Below are positions 27,957-35,686 of a stretch of 64,000 bases of DNA, piece by piece. The notes under the pieces are model-generated. The model was not told the origin of the DNA. It saw nothing but the letters and a program-made list of their open reading frames with translations, and searched no databases. This DNA comes from an uncultured Maribacter sp. (GTDB lineage Bacteria; Bacteroidota; Bacteroidia; Flavobacteriales; Flavobacteriaceae), in contig CANLTE010000007.1 of the NCBI GenBank assembly GCA_947493885.1, positions 62,001-126,000 on the forward strand, in the 5' to 3' direction. The stretch's first letter is position 1. Every line of letters starts with the position of its first letter. The position numbers and the translations under genes were made by a program.

Positions 27957-29606
27957 TTACTTTGTGCTTTGTGGTATAACGTTTTTAAAGCTTAATTTTA
28001 TGGGGTAAGCAAATTTGTATTTAGGCTTTTTTCGTAGAAAAACTTCAAGCCCTTCGTTTTTTTGATTATAAGATAATTCCCTTTTACTACCTAATAGTTG
28101 AATACTTTTTAAATCTTTTAAATCTACATCTGCCAATGATTTTATTATGACCTTACCATTCTCTGGCCAGTCTAGAACCGTGGCATATAACACATTGTTT
28201 TCTTTATTTCTCGTAAATCTAATATCATCCGCATTACCACTTGGTTTTTTGTAGCCAGAGGGGTATTTACCCGCTGGTGTTTTAGATTTTTCTCCAAAAA
28301 CATGATAAGGACGGGTAGCATAAACAGCTTCTCCACATATTTTTAACCAATCTCCCAATTCATACATCATCTTTTTTTGTTCCTTTGGGAAGGTTCCGTC
28401 AGGCTTAGGCGCAAAAGACAACATAAGCACTCCGTTTTTACTAATAATATCCATAAGTTGGTCTACTATTGAATTTGTAGGTTTTATAGGCGTCCCTTCT
28501 ACATACCCCCAATTGTGATCATCATAAACACAATCATCTGTTTGCCAAACCATTTCAGCTATATAATCATTTCCTCCACGCTCAAAATCTAATATCGCAG
28601 TTCCCTCTGGGTATGCGCTAGATTTATAATTTAATACAACATTAGGGTTACCAAAAGTTCCTTTTCCTGCTTCAATGGCGTTATTATAATAAAAAGCACC
28701 AAATTCTTTTCGCCGAGATTCAAATTCTACAGGTTTATTTCCCCAATCAAAATAGTATAAATCTGGCTTATACATATCTGCTAATTCTTTTGTTCTATCT
28801 ATCCATCGATTTAAATCTCTTTCACTTGGCTTTACCGTTCCCCATCTTGTTCTTTTTAACCAACTTAATCTTGGTTCATTTGCTTTAATTGTTGCCGTAT
28901 CCAATTGTTTAGGTATAATTGGATTTCCGTATAAATCTTCATTCTCTTTATTAATAGCATCGTACTTATTAATATGATTCCACTGAAAGAAAGTATAATT
29001 CCACGCTGTATGATTTGAAACCCCAAATTTTAAGCCTTTCTTTCGGGCTGCAATAGCCATTTCACCAACCAAATCTCTCTTTGGCCCCATATTAACAGAG
29101 TTCCATTTACTTAATTTAGTATTCCATAAACAAAATGAATCATGGTGAGCCCCCATCATGGTGAAAAACTTTGCACCTCCACGTACGCAAAGATTAGCCC
29201 ATTGGTCGGCATTAAAATTCTCTGCTTTAAACATGGGAATAAAATCTTTATACCCAAAATCTGTAGGGTTACCATATTTCTCTTTATGGTTTAGATGCGT
29301 TGCCAAACCTTGGTTGTTTCTGCTACTTTGCCCTTTATGACTATACATCCATCGTCCATACCATTCTGCCGCGTGATCACCTTTAAAGGCAGGTACAGAA
29401 TATACACCCCAATGTACCCAAAACCCTAGTTTTGCATCTTCGTACCATTCAGGAGCGGAATATTGTTTCAATGATTCCCAATTGGCCTCATACTTTTGTT
29501 GCGAATTAACTTTAATAGAACAAAAAACAATTACGAAAAAAACAATTTTTAGTTTCAAGGTGTATCTTTTAATTAACTTCAATTCATAATTTGGATATAA
29601 AACCAA
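27957..29606 (-). CDS. GH29 alpha-L-fucosidase-like enzyme (copy 2)
   Basis: A 549-aa GH29 hydrolase with WYEDAKLGFWVHWGVYSVPA, FKAENFNADQWANLCVRGGA, MGAHHDSFCLWN, KWNSVNMGPKRDLVGEM, and DLYYFDWGNK with predicted nucleophile D287. It shares the overall plan of copy 1 but differs in many loops, so the two likely act on different linkages or at different sulfation states. The His-His-Asp motif is followed by Ser. There is no in-frame ATG at the front: the longest frame opens at a TTG (29606), while a TTG at 29558 would give a clean signal peptide (MKLKIVFFVIVFCSIKVNSQ), which I prefer. It follows the HTCS gene by 117 bases and is ended by a strong terminator. Confidence 0.9.
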   Translation of the reverse strand: MVLYPNYELKLIKRYTLKLKIVFFVIVFCSIKVNSQQKYEANWESLKQYSAPEWYEDAKLGFWVHWGVYSVPAFKGDHAAEWYGRWMYSHKGQSSRNNQGLATHLNHKEKYGNPTDFGYKDFIPMFKAENFNADQWANLCVRGGAKFFTMMGAHHDSFCLWNTKLSKWNSVNMGPKRDLVGEMAIAARKKGLKFGVSNHTAWNYTFFQWNHINKYDAINKENEDLYGNPIIPKQLDTATIKANEPRLSWLKRTRWGTVKPSERDLNRWIDRTKELADMYKPDLYYFDWGNKPVEFESRRKEFGAFYYNNAIEAGKGTFGNPNVVLNYKSSAYPEGTAILDFERGGNDYIAEMVWQTDDCVYDDHNWGYVEGTPIKPTNSIVDQLMDIISKNGVLMLSFAPKPDGTFPKEQKKMMYELGDWLKICGEAVYATRPYHVFGEKSKTPAGKYPSGYKKPSGNADDIRFTRNKENNVLYATVLDWPENGKVIIKSLADVDLKDLKSIQLLGSKRELSYNQKNEGLEVFLRKKPKYKFAYPIKLSFKNVIPQSTK

Positions 29607-29660
29607 ATCTTTAGATAGCTAAGAAAAAGATAATACACAAAATAGGTGTATACCTTAATA

Positions 29661-29688
29661 ATTAAATAGTAAACATGAGTACTTTATA
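29661..29688 (-). promoter_or_regulatory. Candidate PUL operator, copy 3 (upstream of GH29 copy 2)
   Basis: ATTAAAT-N7-ATGAGTA-N1-TTTATA on the plus strand, between the HTCS stop and the GH29 start. It is closely similar to copy 1 (20230-20258), with the same ATTAAAT, ATGAGTA and TTTATA blocks in the same order and orientation. Confidence 0.35.
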
Positions 29689-29723
29689 TTACTATTAACG
29701 GCTAGTTAAAAACTAATAATTAG

Positions 29724-32700
29724 TTAAGAATGTTTCTTAGCAGTATCAGCGGCATACCTTCCGGGAGTAGTTCCGTATTTTTCTTTAAACAGTCTAGTGA
29801 AGTGAGTTCTACTTTTAAAACCAGTTCGTAGCGCTGCTTCTTTAACAGAAACCTGCTCCTGTACCAAAAGTTCTGCTCCTTTGGTTATCCTATACATTTT
29901 AAGTAATTCAAAAGGTGTGTGATTGGTTAAGTCTTTTACTTTTTTATAAAACAATGTTCGGTTTAAAAACAATTCTCTTGCAAATTTATTTATATCCAAA
30001 TCTTGATTGTCTAAATTTTCAGCCATCAAATTATATAGCTTTTCTAAAAAAGCATTATCATTTGCATTGTTTTTATTGTTCTCTTTTGTTAAAGGAATTC
30101 CTATTTGATAACGTTCTCGTAATTGTTTTCTGGTATTTAATAGTGTTTCTACGCGAGTAACCAAATGCTCCATATCAAATGGTTTTTTAATATATGCATC
30201 AGCTCCATCTCTTAATCCTTGAATTCTATCTTCGCTATTTACACAAGCCGTTAACAATATTAGCGGAATATGACTAGTCTTAACATCAGATTTTACTCGT
30301 TTACATAAATCCAGCCCATTTAACTCTGGCATCAACAAATCGGTAATTATAATATCTGGCCATTCGTTCTCCATAGCGTCTATACATTCTTGACCGTTAA
30401 CGAAGGTTTTTACATTAAAGAACTTTGATAACGATTCAGATACAAACATGCGCATATCAAGATTATCCTCTGCATAAAAAATAGTAGCATTTATAAACTC
30501 AGAATCTACTTTTAAATCAGTAAGGCCTTCTTTAATAATTAAATTTGTATTTTTTTCTAACTCTTTTTCTGCTTGAAGTAATATTTCACCGTGTTCAGTT
30601 TCAGTATCACTTTTTTGCTTTTTAACAATAGGTAACCTAACCGTTATTGTTGTTCCTTTTGCTATTTCACTCTCCGCACTTATGTACCCATAATGCATTT
30701 CCACAAGACGTTTGGAAAATGCTAACCCAATCCCTGATCCTTCAATATAAGATTCATGTCTTTTGTGCGATTGATAAAATCTTTCAAAAATATGCTGCAA
30801 ATCTTCACTATCAATACCTCTTCCTGTATCTCTAACAGATACTATTAAATCCTTATCCTCTCTACTTATTTCTACTAAAACCGAATCTCCTTGTTTTGTA
30901 TATTTAAAAGCATTATTAAGTAAATTGTTAAATACTTTTTCCAATTTTTCTTTATCCGCTGACACATAAACATTTTCATTATTATGCTTAACCGTAAGGG
31001 TTTTACCCTCAGTTTTAGCCATAAACTCAAAATCTCGTATAAGTTCCTCTATATATGTGTTAAAATAAAAGTGAGAATAATTCATTTTTAATAACTCAAA
31101 ATCAGCTTTTTGAAAATCGTGTACTTGATCTACTAATTCCTGTATTTTTTTGGATTGGCGCTGAACAAGCTTAAGCTTATCTACGGCTCCAAAATTCTTT
31201 TCAAGTTCTTTTATTAATAAGGTTATGGGGCCTGATATAAGTGTTAAAGGTGTTTTTATTTCATGTGAAATATTAGAAAAAAACCTCAATTTAGCTGCGT
31301 TTAAATGTTTTACATTATTAACTTCTATTTGTTCAATCTCTACCTTATGATTTAGCGATTGAATCCTAAAAATCACTTGAACAACTAAAAAAACTATAAG
31401 TGCAATGCCTAAACAGTATAACAAATAAGCCCATTTTGTTTTCCAAAACGGAGTTGAAACCGTTATTTTCAATGATTTAACCGGCGCCCATTCATTCAAA
31501 GAATTTGAGGCTGAAGTGTTTAATACATATTCGCCGGGCTGAAGACCGCTAAAGTAAATTGTTTTTTCATTAGAAGCTATTTCAAGCCATTCTTCATTCA
31601 ATGGTAATAACTTATATCTAATATGATGATTTTTAGGGTTCGAAAAATGTAAACTCGTTAGTTCTAATGAAAAAACATTTTCATTATGTTTTAGATTTAC
31701 TTCTTCTGTTTCTGCTAATCGCTTACTTAATAACACTCTACCCCCGATAGAATCTCCAACTTCAACTTGTTTATTAAAAAGTTTGAAGTTTCCAATTTCA
31801 AATCTTGGCAATGCTTCTTTATTAAGAATGTCTTCTGGTTTAAAGTAACAAAAACCGTCTAAACCCGAAAACATCAAATATCCATTCTTCAAACGCCCCG
31901 AGGTATACCAAAAATCTTCAAAAGGTAAACCATCAGAATCTGTAAATCTCCTAAAAGTATAATCTGTTGTATTAAATTTATTTAAACCAATATTAGTTGC
32001 AATCCAAAGGTTATTGTCGTTATCATACAACATGCTTTTTACAACGTTATTAGACAAACCTTGCTTTTCTGAAAAAGTTTCAAACTTAAAATTAGTCTCA
32101 CTTTCTATTAATTTACAAACTCCACCTCCTTCTGTACCTATCCATAATTCCTTACTTGGTAACCTAATAATAGAACTCACAAAATTACTTGAAAGTGAGT
32201 AGGGGTTGTTATCTTCAGTCACATATTGTTTAATTTTAGTTTCAAGCAATTTATCTTTAGCATTAACCCTAAAAAGACCATCTTTATCCGTTCCAATCCA
32301 GATATAATCATATAATGGGTCCACATATACACAACGTACAAAACCCAATTTCTTAGTTTCAAAAAATGCATTATCGTTTATAGTTTCTACATTTAGTATC
32401 TCATTTTTATCATTTAAAACAACTTTAAAAACACCTTGATTACCAACAAGCCAAATGTTCCCATCTTTATCTTCAGTTATATCGTGAAAATGTATCTGAG
32501 GAAATAATGGTGGCTCTGAGTTATTTACTATCTCATAATTTTCTTCATTAGATTTTATTCGACATAATCCAACATTTGAAATTCTACACCATACATTTTT
32601 TCTAGAATCTAAATACACTTTACCAAACTCTAAACCATTATTATTAAAGGCGTTGTATTTGACAACCTCAAAAGTCTCTGTTTCTGTATTAAAAACAGAA

Positions 32701-33848
32701 ACGTCTCCTCCACTTGCCGTTAGGTAAACTCTATCTTTATCAATTAGGGAAATAGTTGTTACGTTATTTGATTTTAAACCATTCTTAAATCCCATGTTAA
32801 CATTGTACTTCTTGAACGGGTTTTCAACGAGATCAAATTTAAAAAGCCCCTCATTGAACGTGCCAAACCAGCAATTACCCGTTGTTGTTTCATAAAAACA
32901 GCTACTTTTTACATACCCCGAATTATGTTCAAAATAGGAAATATCATCACCAGTAGAATTTAAAATATCAGCACTGTTAATTTGGATAAACCCATTGTCT
33001 ATTATACCCAACCATAAAGTTCCTGAGGAATCTACCATGCTACTATTAAACCTATAGTCAAAGAACAGTTGATTACTAATTGTAAAGTTGTAATCATTAG
33101 GGTTAGCTTTATTTTTATCGATTACGACAAATCCATATTCTAGGGTAACCAGTATTTTATCATTAATACTCAAAATTGAAGTGCATGAAAATACTTTGTC
33201 TCTTAATATTGGGGTAAAAGTTTTGTTTTTTACATTAAAAACAAAAAGGCCACTTGAAGTGGCATATAAAAAATTAAACTCATCTAACATAATCCCTTGA
33301 AAAAATTGAATTTCCTCCTCAGTTTCATGTTTTTTAGGTTTATATTTCCCCTTTAAATTATAGTTCTCATCAAAAACTAAAATACCGGCTTCCTGAGTAG
33401 CGCACAAAACCAAACCATTTTGTGTTGAAATTATGTTTCTTACCGTTGGTCCATTTAAACCCTCATTAATCAATTTATTTGAATACAAATTAGCAAACCT
33501 ATTATTGGATAGATCATATAGATTAATCCCATCATCTGTTCCTATCCAAATCTTATTATTTTTATCTTCAAATAAAGTTCTTACCCGATTACTTATAAGA
33601 GGTTTTTCATCAACGCTGTTTTTGTAAATGTTAAACTCGTAACCATTATATACACTTAAACCTTCATAAGTTCCATACCATAAATAGCCATTTGAAGCTT
33701 CTAAAATAGAAGTAATACCATTATGAGATAAACCATCAGAAATAGTTAATTTTAAGCTTGGTTCTAAGGTATTTTTTTGAGCAGAGATACTAATACAAAA
33801 AAACAAAAGTAAATATCTATATATAAACTTATGCTGTTCTTTTGTCAT
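29724..33848 (-). CDS. Hybrid two-component system sensor-regulator (HTCS)
   Basis: A 1374-aa one-protein signalling system, the usual glycan sensor of Bacteroidota PULs. Order: signal peptide (FIYRYLLLFFCISISAQ), two seven-bladed Reg_prop propellers (about 35-700; GLSHNGITSILEASNGYLWY, KIWIGTDDGINLYD), Y_Y_Y domain (about 730-800), one transmembrane helix (WAYLLYCLGIALIVFLVVQV), histidine kinase with phospho-acceptor His about 862 in NISHEIKTPLTL, ATPase boxes (NLLNNAFKYTKQ, DTGRGID, GSGIGLAFSKRL), receiver with Asp about 1170 in IIITDLLMPELNG, and a C-terminal AraC DNA-binding domain (VKEAALRTGFKSRTHFTRLF). The periplasmic propellers bind an oligosaccharide and the same protein activates PUL promoters. 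Confidence 0.95.
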   Translation of the reverse strand: MTKEQHKFIYRYLLLFFCISISAQKNTLEPSLKLTISDGLSHNGITSILEASNGYLWYGTYEGLSVYNGYEFNIYKNSVDEKPLISNRVRTLFEDKNNKIWIGTDDGINLYDLSNNRFANLYSNKLINEGLNGPTVRNIISTQNGLVLCATQEAGILVFDENYNLKGKYKPKKHETEEEIQFFQGIMLDEFNFLYATSSGLFVFNVKNKTFTPILRDKVFSCTSILSINDKILVTLEYGFVVIDKNKANPNDYNFTISNQLFFDYRFNSSMVDSSGTLWLGIIDNGFIQINSADILNSTGDDISYFEHNSGYVKSSCFYETTTGNCWFGTFNEGLFKFDLVENPFKKYNVNMGFKNGLKSNNVTTISLIDKDRVYLTASGGDVSVFNTETETFEVVKYNAFNNNGLEFGKVYLDSRKNVWCRISNVGLCRIKSNEENYEIVNNSEPPLFPQIHFHDITEDKDGNIWLVGNQGVFKVVLNDKNEILNVETINDNAFFETKKLGFVRCVYVDPLYDYIWIGTDKDGLFRVNAKDKLLETKIKQYVTEDNNPYSLSSNFVSSIIRLPSKELWIGTEGGGVCKLIESETNFKFETFSEKQGLSNNVVKSMLYDNDNNLWIATNIGLNKFNTTDYTFRRFTDSDGLPFEDFWYTSGRLKNGYLMFSGLDGFCYFKPEDILNKEALPRFEIGNFKLFNKQVEVGDSIGGRVLLSKRLAETEEVNLKHNENVFSLELTSLHFSNPKNHHIRYKLLPLNEEWLEIASNEKTIYFSGLQPGEYVLNTSASNSLNEWAPVKSLKITVSTPFWKTKWAYLLYCLGIALIVFLVVQVIFRIQSLNHKVEIEQIEVNNVKHLNAAKLRFFSNISHEIKTPLTLISGPITLLIKELEKNFGAVDKLKLVQRQSKKIQELVDQVHDFQKADFELLKMNYSHFYFNTYIEELIRDFEFMAKTEGKTLTVKHNNENVYVSADKEKLEKVFNNLLNNAFKYTKQGDSVLVEISREDKDLIVSVRDTGRGIDSEDLQHIFERFYQSHKRHESYIEGSGIGLAFSKRLVEMHYGYISAESEIAKGTTITVRLPIVKKQKSDTETEHGEILLQAEKELEKNTNLIIKEGLTDLKVDSEFINATIFYAEDNLDMRMFVSESLSKFFNVKTFVNGQECIDAMENEWPDIIITDLLMPELNGLDLCKRVKSDVKTSHIPLILLTACVNSEDRIQGLRDGADAYIKKPFDMEHLVTRVETLLNTRKQLRERYQIGIPLTKENNKNNANDNAFLEKLYNLMAENLDNQDLDINKFARELFLNRTLFYKKVKDLTNHTPFELLKMYRITKGAELLVQEQVSVKEAALRTGFKSRTHFTRLFKEKYGTTPGRYAADTAKKHS

Positions 33849-33888
33849 AGGGTGTTGTGATTTACTTTAGCTACTAAAGTATTAAAAT

Positions 33889-33933
33889 AAACCCATAGTT
33901 ATTAGCAATATACTGCCAATTTACTATGGGTTT
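33889..33933 (-). terminator. Terminator after the PKD/beta-helix gene
   Basis: An 11-bp perfect inverted repeat, AAACCCATAGT (33889-33899) and ACTATGGGTTT (33923-33933), begins 22 bases past the gene's stop. On the minus strand it is followed by TTTATTTTAATA. It sits just before the HTCS start and separates the two genes. Confidence 0.65.
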
Positions 33934-33954
33934 GTATTAAGTTTTAAGTTTATT

Positions 33955-35409
33955 TTACATTCCAGGAGCATCTGGAATTATCTGTATTTCATCAACAAAA
34001 TAAGGTCCATCCCACGATGCTGGCAACTGACTTACACTATTATTCAGCTTATTTTTGAATTCTCCCATACTGGTATTGCCTCTTTCCGTTAACCTAGCTC
34101 CACCGAGGATAACTTCTACATTGTACTCCGAAGCAAAATAATTATTTTCAACAATAACATCATGTACACCTTGCACTTTGTTACCATTTTCTGCACATAC
34201 CGTCATTGCCCATCCATTAGGTTGAGGCTCACCATTGCCCATTTTATTGTTGGCTACAACAACCCACCTAGTGGCACTAGATAGACTATTTTTTACTAAT
34301 CTTTCATTTTCGTTCTTATGTATGCCTTCCGCATGTATTTTAATATTGTGTTTAGTACGAGCCGCCCTGTATAATAAATTATGAGCAATAAAAGCTTTTA
34401 CCAAATAGGCAGTTCTAATATTGTGTTCAACAGGGTCTGACATTTCAACACCTAATATATTTAAGCCTCTAGATAATACCCATGCTCCAATACCTCTAGA
34501 TTCATATATAAAGATATTTTCTGGCCATATTAAATCTTCATTTCCTTTATTCACCCAATGCTTAACGGAACTTCCTATGGTTATACCAGTATTAGACCCT
34601 CTAATAACATAAACATCTTCAGATGAGTTAGGAATACTAACACTTCCAGCTTTTAAATCTGATATAACTACTTTTTTAGACCAGTTTAATGGAGCTGTTC
34701 CACGATCAACATCTACTTGTTTAACAATAGGATCTGCTCCTGAACCAATTTTTCCTATTTGTATATCTTGATGTTGATATATATCTATATCACCAAACGA
34801 TGAAAAATCTTGTCCTGCCATTAGCAAGTAACGTTTTCCAGATTCCCATTGCGGCCAACTTGTTTGATTAGTTAATACTTGTGCTTCGGAAGGGGCCCCC
34901 TCTGTTTCTGTATTTGTACTGATAACCACCGTATTATTCCCTGCATAAACTGTATTTGGATCAGTAACCGTTATGGTTATTGATTCATCACTATAATTAC
35001 CTTCCACATCCTGTGCTCTAACGCTTACCGTATAAACCCCAGCTTTTTCAAACACATGCGCCGCTATTGGACCTCCTATTTGAGAGTTTTTGGATTTACC
35101 ACTGTGTTCCCAAGTTCCGCTAGTAGCATCATCAAACGTAAAGTGATAACCTAATTCTCTATAAGTATCTATGTCTGAATCTTTATGGGAAGTATCTATA
35201 GCATTAAACTGTACTGCTAATGGTGCAGGGCCTTCTATTCTACTTGCACTTAATTTTGCAGTAACAATAGCGTTAGGGTTAGTCCCGCCACCATCACCAC
35301 TTCCATCTCCGTCATCAATTGATAGACTGTCCGAACTACAGCTAACAAGAGCCGTAATCATAATAAAAATAATTAATTTTGAAGTTTTTTTTACTGTTTT
35401 GAGTTTCAT
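33955..35409 (-). CDS. PKD-domain lipoprotein with C-terminal beta-helix, possible carbohydrate-active enzyme
   Basis: A 484-aa lipoprotein (IIFIMITALVSC, cysteine about 24) followed by an acidic Gly/Ser/Asp linker (SIDDGDGSGDGGGTNP), the export and anchoring pattern of surface-exposed proteins. Residues about 50-150 form a PKD domain (LSASRIEGPAPLAVQFNAID, KAGVYTVSVRAQDVEGNYSD). Residues about 165-470 look like right-handed beta-helix turns (KVVISDLKAGSVSIPNSSED, NIFIYESRGIGAWVLSRGLN, VIVENNYFASEYNVEVILGG). No known lyase or GH motif can be read with certainty. Being the first PUL gene and surface-type, it could be the missing endo-acting enzyme, or a binding protein. It is monocistronic, with its own terminator. 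Confidence 0.65.
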   Translation of the reverse strand: MKLKTVKKTSKLIIFIMITALVSCSSDSLSIDDGDGSGDGGGTNPNAIVTAKLSASRIEGPAPLAVQFNAIDTSHKDSDIDTYRELGYHFTFDDATSGTWEHSGKSKNSQIGGPIAAHVFEKAGVYTVSVRAQDVEGNYSDESITITVTDPNTVYAGNNTVVISTNTETEGAPSEAQVLTNQTSWPQWESGKRYLLMAGQDFSSFGDIDIYQHQDIQIGKIGSGADPIVKQVDVDRGTAPLNWSKKVVISDLKAGSVSIPNSSEDVYVIRGSNTGITIGSSVKHWVNKGNEDLIWPENIFIYESRGIGAWVLSRGLNILGVEMSDPVEHNIRTAYLVKAFIAHNLLYRAARTKHNIKIHAEGIHKNENERLVKNSLSSATRWVVVANNKMGNGEPQPNGWAMTVCAENGNKVQGVHDVIVENNYFASEYNVEVILGGARLTERGNTSMGEFKNKLNNSVSQLPASWDGPYFVDEIQIIPDAPGM

Positions 35410-35448
35410 TTTAATTTGAGGTTTAAGTTCATATAATTTTTTAAACTT

Positions 35449-35477
35449 CTAAAACCATTTAGTCAAGACGGTTTTAG
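35449..35477. repeat. Inverted repeat in the leader of the PKD/beta-helix gene
   Basis: CTAAAACC and GGTTTTAG arms (8 bp, perfect) with a 13-base spacer, 40-68 bases before the start codon. There is no T tract, so it is more likely an operator or a leader hairpin than a terminator. Confidence 0.35.
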
Positions 35478-35530
35478 ATAACAATCATGAATGTTTTGCA
35501 TCAATATCAATGCAAAGAAATTTTAACGAC

Positions 35531-35546
35531 ATTTGTTGCAACAAAT
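35531..35546. promoter_or_regulatory. 16-bp perfect palindrome in divergent promoter region
   Basis: ATTTGTTGCAACAAAT is a perfect palindrome between the divergently transcribed PKD/beta-helix gene (start 35409) and the cNMP/CBS protein gene (start 35687). Its form fits a dimeric regulator's operator; the regulator is unknown. Confidence 0.4.
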
Positions 35547-35663
35547 TGTTTTGAGATCAATAATTAACAATCAAGTAATTTTCATTTCTAACGTGATTAT
35601 ATTATTTCAACTCAATAGATATCATCCATTCGTTGCTCAGAAATCTAAAAAAAATCTATACCT

Positions 35664-35671
35664 TATCTTTG
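35664..35671 (+). promoter_or_regulatory. Bacteroidota -7 promoter box (TATCTTTG)
   Basis: Exact match to TAnnTTTG, 16 bases before the GTG at 35687. It would put transcription start near 35677, downstream of an in-frame TTG at 35633, and thus supports the GTG as the real start of the next gene. No good -33 box at the usual spacing. Confidence 0.45.
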
Positions 35672-35686
35672 TATAAAACACAGCAT

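Noticed and set aside
1-35409. Calling the PUL a carrageenan or porphyran locus
   Set aside because: No GH16, GH82, GH86, GH127, GH129 or GH150-like gene is present; the enzyme set supports a galactose-rich sulfated glycan but does not name it.
35633-35686. TTG at 35633 as start of the cNMP/CBS protein
   Set aside because: The -7 box TATCTTTG at 35664 lies downstream of it, and the added 18 residues do not belong to the cNMP-binding domain.
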